Part shown: positions 1-6,800 of the stretch, one piece after another | Layout of the letters: every line of letters starts with the position of its first letter | Numbering within the stretch: position 1 is the first letter of the stretch | From: an uncultured Fretibacterium sp. | GTDB taxonomy: Bacteria; Synergistota; Synergistia; Synergistales; Aminobacteriaceae | DNA length: 16,553 bases | Direction of reading: 5' to 3' | Assembly: GCA_905373185.1 (NCBI GenBank) | Contig: CAJPSE010000011.1 | Span: 1 to 16,553 of the forward strand | The notes under the pieces: model-generated | What the model was told of the DNA's origin: nothing | Database searches by the model: none | What the model saw: the letters and a program-made list of their open reading frames with translations, nothing else | Program-made: the position numbers and the translations under genes

Positions 1-891
1 CTCCTGATCCTCTGCAAGAAGGGCGGGGTGCGCATCCTGAGGGAGTCGCCGGTCCGCTCGTTGAAGATCAGGAACGGGCGCGTCGAGCGCCTCGTCACGG
101 CGATAGAGGAGCTGGAGGCCGAGCGCTACATCGTGACGACGGGCGGAAAATCCTACCCCAGGACGGGCTCCACCGGGGACGGCTACCGCTTCGCGGCCCA
201 GGCGGGGCATACGGTGGTGGAGCCGACCCCGGCCCTCGTCCCCGTTAGGACGCAGGAGACCTGGGTCAAACTGGCGCGGGGCTACAACCTGCGCAACGTC
301 CGCCTCACCGTGACGGTGAACGGGGAAAAGGCCGAGGAACGCTTTGGGGAGATGGAGTTCACGAACTTCGGGGTCAGCGGCCCCATCGTCATGGAGCTCA
401 GCTCCCGCGTCCCCGACTGGATGGCCAGGGGGACGGTGCGGTTTTCCATCGACCTGAAGCCGGCGCTGGACCTGCGGCAGCTCACGGACCGCGTGGCACG
501 CGACCTCGAGCAGCGCTCCGGGCTCCTCTTCGCAGGGGCGCTGCGCGGCCTGGTTCCGGGGCCGCTCATCCCGCTGATCCTGGAGCTCTCGGACGTCCCT
601 TCGGACAAGCCCGCGGCCTACGTCTCCCCGGAGGAGCGATCGGACCTCGCGGCCTTGCTGAAGAACATCGTCCTGACCATCAACGGACTCTGGGGCTTCA
701 ACCACGCCATCGTCACCCGCGGCGGGGTGTCCCTGAAGGAGATAGAGCCCGGGACGATGCGCTCGAAGCTCTGCGACAACCTCTACTTCGCCGGAGAGGT
801 TCTGGACCTGAACGGCCCCTCGGGCGGGTTCAACCTCCAGATCTGCTGGAGCACCGGATACGCGGCCGGGAGGGCCGGACATCACCATTAG
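1..891 (+). CDS. NAD(P)/FAD-dependent oxidoreductase, HI0933/YhiN/BaiN-like family (3' part, start outside window)
   Basis: The frame is open from the first base, and the in-frame residues before the GTG at 28 (LLILCKKGG) continue the family pattern, so the true start lies upstream. About 296 codons are seen of a family usually near 400 residues; the N-terminal dinucleotide-binding GxGxxG is missing because of the window edge. Seen motifs, in order: TTGGKSYPRTGSTGDGYRF, the EFTNFGVSGPIV block, TRGGVSLKEIEPGTM, and the C-terminal FAD-contacting stretch YFAGEVLDLNGPSGGFNLQ followed by a GYAAG helix. These are hallmarks of HI0933-like flavoproteins. One branch includes BaiN, which is linked to bile acid reduction, but most members have no proven substrate, so no specific reaction is assigned. 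The gene ends 23 nt before the ankyrin gene and could share its transcript. Confidence 0.93.
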   Translation, partial: LLILCKKGGVRILRESPVRSLKIRNGRVERLVTAIEELEAERYIVTTGGKSYPRTGSTGDGYRFAAQAGHTVVEPTPALVPVRTQETWVKLARGYNLRNVRLTVTVNGEKAEERFGEMEFTNFGVSGPIVMELSSRVPDWMARGTVRFSIDLKPALDLRQLTDRVARDLEQRSGLLFAGALRGLVPGPLIPLILELSDVPSDKPAAYVSPEERSDLAALLKNIVLTINGLWGFNHAIVTRGGVSLKEIEPGTMRSKLCDNLYFAGEVLDLNGPSGGFNLQICWSTGYAAGRAGHHH

Positions 892-914
892 AAAAGCAAA
901 GGGGGGACACCAAC

Positions 915-3833
915 ATGTCTCATGAGGGCGGCAAAAAGATGTTCTTTTCCTTTTCATGGAAGTCATGGAAACAGAAGTCATGGAAACGGAGTTCTCGAAA
1001 ACTTTTTCTATCGTTAACGCTGTCGTCAATGGCATTGATGTTTGTCTTACTGATGTTTCTCTTGGGGTCGGCGGTTCCGATTTGGGCCCTCTCCGGTAAG
1101 GAGTTCATAAAAATCTGCAGATCGGGCACTCCTGAGGTAGTGGCAACCGCAATCATGAAAGGGGCTGAACTCAACCCACAAGATCGACACAGCATGCCGC
1201 CCCTGCTGTGGGCGGCAAGGGACAACCCCAATCCGAAGGTCGTCTCGGTGTTGTTGGAGGCCGGTGCGAACCTCGGCGCAAAGGACAATCGAGGATGCAC
1301 GGCCTTGGAATGGGCGGCGACCCATAACCCGAATCCGGAGGTCATGATCCTGCTCTTGAAAGCTGAAGCCGCCGCTAACGAAAAGGACGAAGAACGTCTG
1401 TCGATTCTACTGCACGCCGCAAGCAAAAACCCAAATCCGAAGGTTGTAGCAACATTGCTGAAAGCCGGTGCGGACATCCACTCGAAGGACAAGGAGGGAA
1501 GGACTGCGCTGATGCATGCGGCTATGCGTAATTCCAACCCGGAGGTCATCGCGACACTACTGAAGGCCGGTGCGGACATCAACGCGAGAGACGAGTTTTT
1601 GGAGCTCTCGGCACTGATGTTGGCTGCCATGCGCAATGCCAACCCGGAGATTACATCGAAGCTGCTGATGGAAGGGGCAGATGTCAATGCCAGGGACCTC
1701 AACGGCTTTACAGCGTTGATGCACGCTGCGGAGTGCAGCTCGACCCCCGAAATTATTCTGGTTCTGTCCAAGGCAGGAGCGGATATGAGCGCCAAGGACA
1801 ACTTCGGCCTCACGTCACTGAAACTGGCTGTAGAGAGAAATCCCAATCCCGAGATCGTCTCGGCGCTCCTGAAGGCAGGCGCGGACGTCAACGAGAAGGC
1901 CCAGAATGACGTTACAGCGCTGATGCTGGCGGCAATCAACGAGAATTCGAAGATTCTGCCAAAGCTGCTGGAAGCCGGTGCTGATGTTCACGCCATGGAC
2001 TATAAGGGAAGGACGGCTCTGGACTGGGCGATGCAGAACCCAAGCATCACGGCCAGGGAGGCAAACGTAAAAATTCTGAAGGAGGCAGGTGGAGACAAGG
2101 TCTCAGGGGTATCCGACGAGAATTTTCTTCAACTTTGCAGGACGGGAAGCTCCGAGAGCGTCTCAAAAGCCATTCAAGCCGGCTCAAACGTCAATGCGCA
2201 GGATCGCCACGGAACGACCGCACTGATGCAGGCGGTCATGTACAACTCCAACCCGAAGGTCATATCGGAGCTGCTGAAAGGAGGGGCGGACGTCAATGCA
2301 CGAAACGAATTGCAGCAAACGGCGCTCCTGTTGGCGGCAAGGAAATCCTCGCTTCCGGAGGTCGTCTTAGCTCTGCTTGCAGCCGGGGCGGACCTCAATG
2401 AAGGAAATGAGCGGGGAATCACGCCGCTGACAATGGCAGCGACGCACAACCCCAACCCGGACATCACCGCAGCTCTGCTTGCGGCCGGGGCGGACGTCAA
2501 TGAAGGAAATGAGCGGGGAATCACACCACTGGCAATGGCGGTGACGTATAACTTCAACCCGGATGTCGCCGCGGTCCTATTGGCGGCCGGAGCGAACGTC
2601 AATGAAGGAAATGAGTGGGGAATCACACCGCTGACAATGGCGGTAGCGCACAACTCCAACCCGGATGTCGCCGCGGTCCTATTGGCGGCCGGAGCGGATG
2701 TCAATGCAAAGGACAAAAACGGTGTTACGGTGCTGATGCAGGCCGTAAGCAACAATTCCAATCCGAGGGTCGTCGCGACCCTGCTCGAGGCCAAAGCAGA
2801 CGTTCATGCAAAGGACAAGAACGGGAATACGGCACTGACATGGGCGGCAAGAAACAAAAATACCGAAGTCAGGGAGAAAATGACCCGGATACTCCAGGAT
2901 CCCGAAGCAGCGGCCCAAGCCCTCGCGATGCCCGACACGGAGTTTCTGGCCCTTTGCAGAAGGGGGACTCCCGAAGCGGTCTCGAGGGCAATAAAAACCG
3001 GAGCAAACGTCAACGCTAAAGACGACAGCCAACAAACGGCGCTGATGCAGGCCGCAGTCAACCATCCCGAGGTTGTCTCCATGCTGATCGCGGCCGGAGC
3101 GGACGTCAACGAGAAGGACAACTGCCAACAAACGGCGTTGATGCATGCCGCAACAGCCAACCGTCCTGAGATTGTCGCTATGCTGCTTGCGGCCGGAGCG
3201 GACGTTCACGCGAAGACCAACGATGGGAGGACAACCCTGATCCGGGCCACGGTACACAACGCCAATGCCCGCGTCATTGCAGCCCTACTGAGGGCTGGAG
3301 CGGACGTTCATGCGAGGGATAACGACGGCAAAACAGCGCTGCGGCATGCGGTGTGGGAAAGCAGCCCGAACCTGGAGGTGGTCTCAACTTTGCTGGAGGC
3401 CGGGGCAGATGTCAATGCAAAGGACAACACCGGAACCAGCGTTCTGATGATGGCGGCGTGCCACAACGCGACCCCGGAGATCATTGGCATTCTTCTGAAA
3501 GCCGGGGCAAATGTCAACGCAAAAGACAGCTATGGAAGTACCGCCTTGATGGACGCTGCATGGAACAACCCCAGTCCGGAGATCACCTCAATTTTGTTGA
3601 AGGCCGGGGCAGACGTCAATGCAAAGGACAACAACGGGACCACCGCTCTGATAAAAGCAGCGAGAAGCAGTTCGAACCCGTCTGTCGTCGAGGTTTTGCT
3701 AAAGGCCGGGGCAGATGTTCATATAAAGACCGCAAAGGGTGAAACGGCGCTGAAACAGGCACGGCAAAATTCTCATTATGCGGACAGGGAAGTTATTGTC
3801 AAAATGCTCGAGGATGCGGGCGCCAAGGAATAA
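915..3833 (+). CDS. Exported multi-module ankyrin-repeat protein, 972 aa
   Basis: The ATG follows a GGGGGG run at 901-906. Residues 1-30 are very basic and aromatic, followed by a hydrophobic stretch at about 31-58 ending in PIWA, so the protein is probably exported by a long signal peptide or anchored by it. The rest is about 27 ankyrin repeats with the consensus TALMxAA, NPEV and LLKAGADVNAKD. Most units are 34 residues instead of 33, with an extra residue in the N-x-N-P-E turn. Three modules each begin with a special capping repeat containing F-(I/L)-x-(I/L)-C-R (Cys68, Cys408, Cys681) and end with a degenerate repeat plus a charged helix. Ankyrin repeats bind proteins; no partner or catalytic domain is visible. 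Base composition appears lower in G+C than the neighbours, with more AAA/AAT codons, which may reflect transfer or the Lys/Asn-rich composition. Cellular role is unknown. Confidence 0.92.
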   Translation: MSHEGGKKMFFSFSWKSWKQKSWKRSSRKLFLSLTLSSMALMFVLLMFLLGSAVPIWALSGKEFIKICRSGTPEVVATAIMKGAELNPQDRHSMPPLLWAARDNPNPKVVSVLLEAGANLGAKDNRGCTALEWAATHNPNPEVMILLLKAEAAANEKDEERLSILLHAASKNPNPKVVATLLKAGADIHSKDKEGRTALMHAAMRNSNPEVIATLLKAGADINARDEFLELSALMLAAMRNANPEITSKLLMEGADVNARDLNGFTALMHAAECSSTPEIILVLSKAGADMSAKDNFGLTSLKLAVERNPNPEIVSALLKAGADVNEKAQNDVTALMLAAINENSKILPKLLEAGADVHAMDYKGRTALDWAMQNPSITAREANVKILKEAGGDKVSGVSDENFLQLCRTGSSESVSKAIQAGSNVNAQDRHGTTALMQAVMYNSNPKVISELLKGGADVNARNELQQTALLLAARKSSLPEVVLALLAAGADLNEGNERGITPLTMAATHNPNPDITAALLAAGADVNEGNERGITPLAMAVTYNFNPDVAAVLLAAGANVNEGNEWGITPLTMAVAHNSNPDVAAVLLAAGADVNAKDKNGVTVLMQAVSNNSNPRVVATLLEAKADVHAKDKNGNTALTWAARNKNTEVREKMTRILQDPEAAAQALAMPDTEFLALCRRGTPEAVSRAIKTGANVNAKDDSQQTALMQAAVNHPEVVSMLIAAGADVNEKDNCQQTALMHAATANRPEIVAMLLAAGADVHAKTNDGRTTLIRATVHNANARVIAALLRAGADVHARDNDGKTALRHAVWESSPNLEVVSTLLEAGADVNAKDNTGTSVLMMAACHNATPEIIGILLKAGANVNAKDSYGSTALMDAAWNNPSPEITSILLKAGADVNAKDNNGTTALIKAARSSSNPSVVEVLLKAGADVHIKTAKGETALKQARQNSHYADREVIVKMLEDAGAKE
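2395..2700 (+). repeat. Three tandem 102-bp units inside the ankyrin gene
   Basis: The string TCAATGAAGGAAATGAG begins at 2395, 2497 and 2599, exactly 102 bp (34 codons) apart. A 40-base stretch starting CAACCCGGATGTCGCC at 2555 is repeated exactly at 2657. The protein units share the segments NEGNE-(R/W)-GITPL and NPD(I/V). This near identity at DNA level, against diverged repeats elsewhere in the gene, indicates a recent in-frame expansion. Confidence 0.9.
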
Positions 3834-3852
3834 GGAATAAAATACGTCAAAA

Positions 3853-3893
3853 GGGCGGAGCCCTTCCGGAAATTTCGGGGCTCCGCCTCTGTT
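3853..3893. terminator. Bidirectional intrinsic terminator between convergent genes
   Basis: A perfect 10-bp stem GGCGGAGCCC (3854-3863) / GGGCTCCGCC (3878-3887) encloses a 14-nt loop. On the plus strand the stem is followed by TCTGTTCTGTC; on the minus strand it is followed by CTTTTGACGTATTTTATT. It lies 20 nt past the ankyrin stop codon and about 90 nt past the mtaD stop, so it can end transcripts arriving from both sides. Confidence 0.8.
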
Positions 3894-3979
3894 CTGTCAA
3901 GCAAGACAACGGGATAAACGACAGATATGGGAGAAAGCGAGAATTTTGACATACTCCCTTGCTCCCCCGGATTTTGAAG

Positions 3980-5272
3980 TTACCTTACAATCGCCTCCCG
4001 AGCCTCCCGGGCCTTCTGCACGACCTCCCGGCTGTCGAGCGTGGGGTAGTCCCCGCCGCGATAGAGCCACTTTCCGTTCACCATCGTCCCGACGACATCG
4101 GCGGAGCTCCCCGCATAGACGACGTACATAGCCAGGTTCTCCTCGTCCACCCCGATGTAGTGCGGCCGGTCCAAGTCCACCAGGACGAGGTCCGCCACCC
4201 AGCCCTCTCGGATCATGCCCTTCCGGGTGAAGCCGAACGCACGCGCCCCCTCGTAGGTCGCCATGCGCAGCACGTCCAGTGCCGGGACGCAGGTGGGGTC
4301 CCGCCCCACCCCTTTATGAAGCAGCGCGGCGGTTCGCATCTCCTCCCAGATGTCCAGGCGGTTGTTACTGGAGGCGCCGTCCGTGCCGAGGGCAAGGCCG
4401 ACGTCCCGGCCCAGCCACGACTGCAGGGGCATGACCCCGCTGCCCAGCTTGAGGTTGCTGCAGGGATTGTGGACCAGCGTCACACGGGAGAGGTCCAGAC
4501 GCTCTGCGAGGGCCGGGTCCAGCCAGACCGCGTGGGCCAGCACCGTCCCGGGGGTCGAGAGCAGCCCCATCGCCTCGAGATACCGCTCCGGGTCCATCTT
4601 GAGCTCGTCCCGGATGTAGTTCAGCTCCCATTCCGTCTCCAGGAAATGGAAATGCACCCCCAGCCCGTGCTCCCGGGCCGTCCCGACGATCGCCTCCATG
4701 TCCCCGACGGGAACGGTGTAGGGTGCGTGAGGCCCCAGCTGGACGGTCAACAGCCCCTCCCGACCATGCCAACGCTCCGCAAGCTCCAGGTTCTCCTTCA
4801 AAGAGCGCTGCACCTTGCCGGGAGGCCCCGCCGTGATGCCGCGGCAAAGCGCCGCGCGGATACCCGATTGCAGGGCCGCCTCGGCCACGCGGTCCATCTC
4901 GAAGTACATATCGGCAAAACAGGTCGTCCCACAGGCAAGCATCTCCAGGATGGCCGACAGGGTCCCCCAGTAGATGTAGTCGGACGTCAGTTTTTCCTCG
5001 ACGGGCCAGATCTTCTTCTGCAGCCATTCCATCAGGGGCGCTTCCTCGCCGAGCCCCCTCAGAAGCGTCATGGCCGCATGGGTGTGCGCGTTGACGAAGC
5101 CGGGCAGCACAGCCATCCGCCCATGCCCGGCCACGACCTTGTCTGCCCCCGGCGGCGTCTCGCCGATGCCCAGGACCTGGGTAATCCTTCCCTTGGAGAC
5201 GAGCAGGTGCCCACGCTTCGCCCGCTCCCCTCCCCCGTCCAGCATCAGCACATCCTTGAACAGCGTCGCCAT
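3980..5272 (-). CDS. mtaD: 5-methylthioadenosine / S-adenosylhomocysteine deaminase (amidohydrolase)
   Basis: This cytoplasmic metal-dependent hydrolase deaminates S-adenosylhomocysteine, methylthioadenosine and often adenosine to the inosyl compounds. The ATG at 5272 is chosen because CCTCCT at 5281-5286 (AGGAGG on the coding strand) lies 8 nt upstream; the longer frame would begin at a GTG at 5302 with no good site. The 430-residue protein has the amidohydrolase pattern: PGFVNAHTH (His63, His65), GPHAPYT, HFHFLETE (His209, Glu212), LAHAVW (His247) and LGTDGASSNN (Asp298). These residues match the metal ligands and proton-transfer Glu/Asp of the TM0936-type deaminases. It is the last gene after ahcY, separated by a palindromic element. 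The related SsnA, guanine-deaminase and chlorohydrolase branches cannot be excluded from motifs alone, but the ahcY-mtnA neighbourhood supports this assignment. Confidence 0.88.
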   Translation of the reverse strand: MATLFKDVLMLDGGGERAKRGHLLVSKGRITQVLGIGETPPGADKVVAGHGRMAVLPGFVNAHTHAAMTLLRGLGEEAPLMEWLQKKIWPVEEKLTSDYIYWGTLSAILEMLACGTTCFADMYFEMDRVAEAALQSGIRAALCRGITAGPPGKVQRSLKENLELAERWHGREGLLTVQLGPHAPYTVPVGDMEAIVGTAREHGLGVHFHFLETEWELNYIRDELKMDPERYLEAMGLLSTPGTVLAHAVWLDPALAERLDLSRVTLVHNPCSNLKLGSGVMPLQSWLGRDVGLALGTDGASSNNRLDIWEEMRTAALLHKGVGRDPTCVPALDVLRMATYEGARAFGFTRKGMIREGWVADLVLVDLDRPHYIGVDEENLAMYVVYAGSSADVVGTMVNGKWLYRGGDYPTLDSREVVQKAREAREAIVR

Positions 5273-5322
5273 CTCGAATGCCTCCTCTATCGCCAAATCC
5301 ACCCCAAGAGATGCAGTTTGCT

Positions 5323-5446
5323 AATCCATTTCCAAATCATCCGTAGACAAGGCGGCTTTTGCGAGCCGAAGTGACGGCGTACAAAAAAGTACGTTGAGCG
5401 AGGCGAGCAAAAACAACGCAGTATACGGGTGATTTCGAAATGGATT
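5323..5446. repeat. 124-bp imperfect palindromic (MITE-like) element between ahcY and mtaD
   Basis: The ends 5323-5345 and 5424-5446 are inverted repeats matching at 21 of 23 positions (AATCCATTTC...CCGTA). The exact centre, near 5385, is a second inverted repeat CGTAC-A6-GTACG (5378-5393), so the whole element is one long interrupted palindrome with a common midpoint. Between them the arms retain partial symmetry (GCGAGCC versus GGCGAGC). It fills most of the ahcY-mtaD gap and its right end touches the ahcY stop codon. There is no coding capacity and no clear target-site duplication. It could be a non-autonomous transposable relic, a REP-like repeat or a processing hairpin in the mRNA. Confidence 0.75.
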
Positions 5447-6690
5447 CATTCTACCCAACTCTTCATATACTCGACCTGCTCCTCCGTCATCGTGTCGATT
5501 TTAATGCCCAGGGCCGCCAGCTTCGACTCCATGACGGCGCGGTCCGTCTCCTCGGGCACAGCATACAGCCCGGGGGCCATCTTGTGGGTGTAGACGTGCA
5601 GCGCGGACTCCAGCTGGAGCGAGAAGCTCAGGTCCATGATCTCGATGGGGTGCCCGTCCGCGCAGGCCAGGTTCGTCAGGCGCCCCTCGCCCAGCAGGTT
5701 CAGCCTGCGGCCATCCTTCAGGACGTAGGTGTCGATGTTGTCGCGCAGATGCTCCACACGGTCCGCCAGGGCCGCGAGGTCCGGCTTGCTGATCTCCACG
5801 TCGAAGTGCCCCGCGTTGCCCAGCACGGCGCCGTTCTTCATCAGCTCGAAGTGCTCCCTGCGAATAACATGGATGTTGCCCGTCAAGGTCAGGAAGATAT
5901 CCCCGACCCGGGACGCCTGCTCCATGCTCATCACGTCGAAGCCGTCCATCAAAGCTTCGCAGGCCTTGTGAGGCTCGACCTCCGTCACGATCACCCTGGC
6001 CCCCAGTCCGGCCGCCCGCATGGCGACGCCCCGCCCACACCAGCCGTAGCCGACCACGACAACCGTCTTGCCCGCCACAACCATGTTCGTGGTGCGAACG
6101 AAGCCGTCCCACACCGACTGCCCCGTCCCGTAACGGTTGTCGAACAGGTACTTGCTGAGCGCGTCGTTGACCGCAATCATGGGGAACTTCAAAATACGCT
6201 CGTTCGCCATGGCCCTCAGGCGCTTGACGCCGGAGGTCGTCTCCTCCGAGCCGCCCAGGATGCCCGGGATCAGCTCCGGCATCTCCTGGTGAATCGTGGC
6301 CACGAGGTCGGCCCCGTCGTCCACGATGACGTTCGGCTTATAACCCAGGACGGTGCGCACGTAACCGAAGTACTCCTCAGTGGACATGCCTCGGTGGCTG
6401 TAGACGTGCACGCCCTTATCCGCGAGGGCCGCACAGATGTCATCCTGGGTGGACAACGGATTGCTGCCACAGGCGGCGACCGTAGCCCCCAGATGGGAGA
6501 GGGTCAGCAACAGATTGGCCGTCTTCGCCTCCAGATGAAGGCATGCGGCGATCGTCGCCCCCCTGAAGGGCTGCGCATCCTTGTATTTGTTGTACAGGAA
6601 CTGGAGCGACGGCATATACTGCCAGGCCCAAACGATCTTGTTCCAGCCATGCTCCGCTAACGCCATATCCGCAACGTGATACTTCTCCAA
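5446..6690 (-). CDS. ahcY: Adenosylhomocysteinase (S-adenosyl-L-homocysteine hydrolase)
   Basis: AhcY reversibly hydrolyses S-adenosylhomocysteine to homocysteine and adenosine with bound NAD, relieving product inhibition of methyltransferases. A TTG at 6690 is chosen: GGAGGG (6697-6702) is 6 nt upstream and the product then begins MEKYHVADMALA, as family members do. The frame stays open to 6756 but that extension runs through a hairpin. The protein is 414 residues. Seen motifs: CLHLEAKTANLL, CGSNPLSTQDD, DDGAD, EETTSGV, the NDALSKYLFDNRYGTGQS substrate/catalytic block with its Lys, the NAD-binding GYGWCGRG, GNAGHFDVEI and LGEGRLTNL. The C-terminus ends EEQVEYMKSW and lacks the K-P-x-x-Y-R-Y tail of eukaryotic and most proteobacterial enzymes, as in the short archaeal/Thermotoga type. 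It lies between mtnA and mtaD. Confidence 0.95.
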   Translation of the reverse strand: MEKYHVADMALAEHGWNKIVWAWQYMPSLQFLYNKYKDAQPFRGATIAACLHLEAKTANLLLTLSHLGATVAACGSNPLSTQDDICAALADKGVHVYSHRGMSTEEYFGYVRTVLGYKPNVIVDDGADLVATIHQEMPELIPGILGGSEETTSGVKRLRAMANERILKFPMIAVNDALSKYLFDNRYGTGQSVWDGFVRTTNMVVAGKTVVVVGYGWCGRGVAMRAAGLGARVIVTEVEPHKACEALMDGFDVMSMEQASRVGDIFLTLTGNIHVIRREHFELMKNGAVLGNAGHFDVEISKPDLAALADRVEHLRDNIDTYVLKDGRRLNLLGEGRLTNLACADGHPIEIMDLSFSLQLESALHVYTHKMAPGLYAVPEETDRAVMESKLAALGIKIDTMTEEQVEYMKSWVE

Positions 6691-6696
6691 AACGAT

Positions 6697-6702
6697 CCCT
6701 CC
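6697..6702 (-). promoter_or_regulatory. Ribosome binding site deciding the ahcY TTG start
   Basis: The coding strand reads GGAGGG, 6 nt before the TTG at 6690. The next candidate, ATG at 6666, has no site at proper distance. Confidence 0.7.
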
Positions 6703-6729
6703 AAAGTCAAAAATCCAGGCAAAAACTTC

Positions 6730-6777
6730 ATGGGGGCTTCGCCCCCATCCCCCCACCCAAGGGACTTGTCCCTTGGG
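6730..6777 (-). terminator. Double hairpin between mtnA and ahcY; probable terminator or attenuator
   Basis: Read on the minus strand after the mtnA stop, the first hairpin is CCCAAGGGAC-AA-GTCCCTTGGG (6756-6777, a perfect 10-bp stem). It is followed by a G run and the second hairpin ATGGGGGC-GAA-GCCCCCAT (6730-6748). GAAGTTTTTG follows the second stem, which makes it resemble an intrinsic terminator. Only about 40 nt remain before the ahcY start and no promoter was recognised there. The hairpins may therefore be leaky, passing part of the mtnA transcript into ahcY-mtaD. Confidence 0.6.
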
Positions 6778-6800
6778 AATCCCGAATCAAAAAGACTCAT

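Noticed and set aside
920..1939. Minus-strand open frame with repeats opposite the ankyrin gene
   Set aside because: Its periodicity is only the mirror of the ankyrin repeats on the plus strand.
2395..2700. Regular repeats suggesting a CRISPR array
   Set aside because: The 102-bp units are contiguous, in frame and coding for ankyrin repeats; there are no unique spacers.
3946..3951. TTGACA as a plus-strand -35 box
   Set aside because: No -10 hexamer follows at 16-18 nt and it would point into the antisense of mtaD.
3959..5374. Long plus-strand open frame opposite mtaD (and similar ones at 5440-6660, 7760-9118, 9021-10244, 14634-15701)
   Set aside because: They lie antisense to genes with clear family motifs, have no ribosome binding sites or recognisable domains, and have Arg/Pro/Gly/His-rich compositions typical of shadow frames in GC-rich DNA.
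6691..6756. N-terminal extension of AhcY beginning MGGWGRSPHE
   Set aside because: It is encoded by the terminator-like hairpin and G-run, lacks a ribosome binding site, and the family start matches the TTG at 6690.
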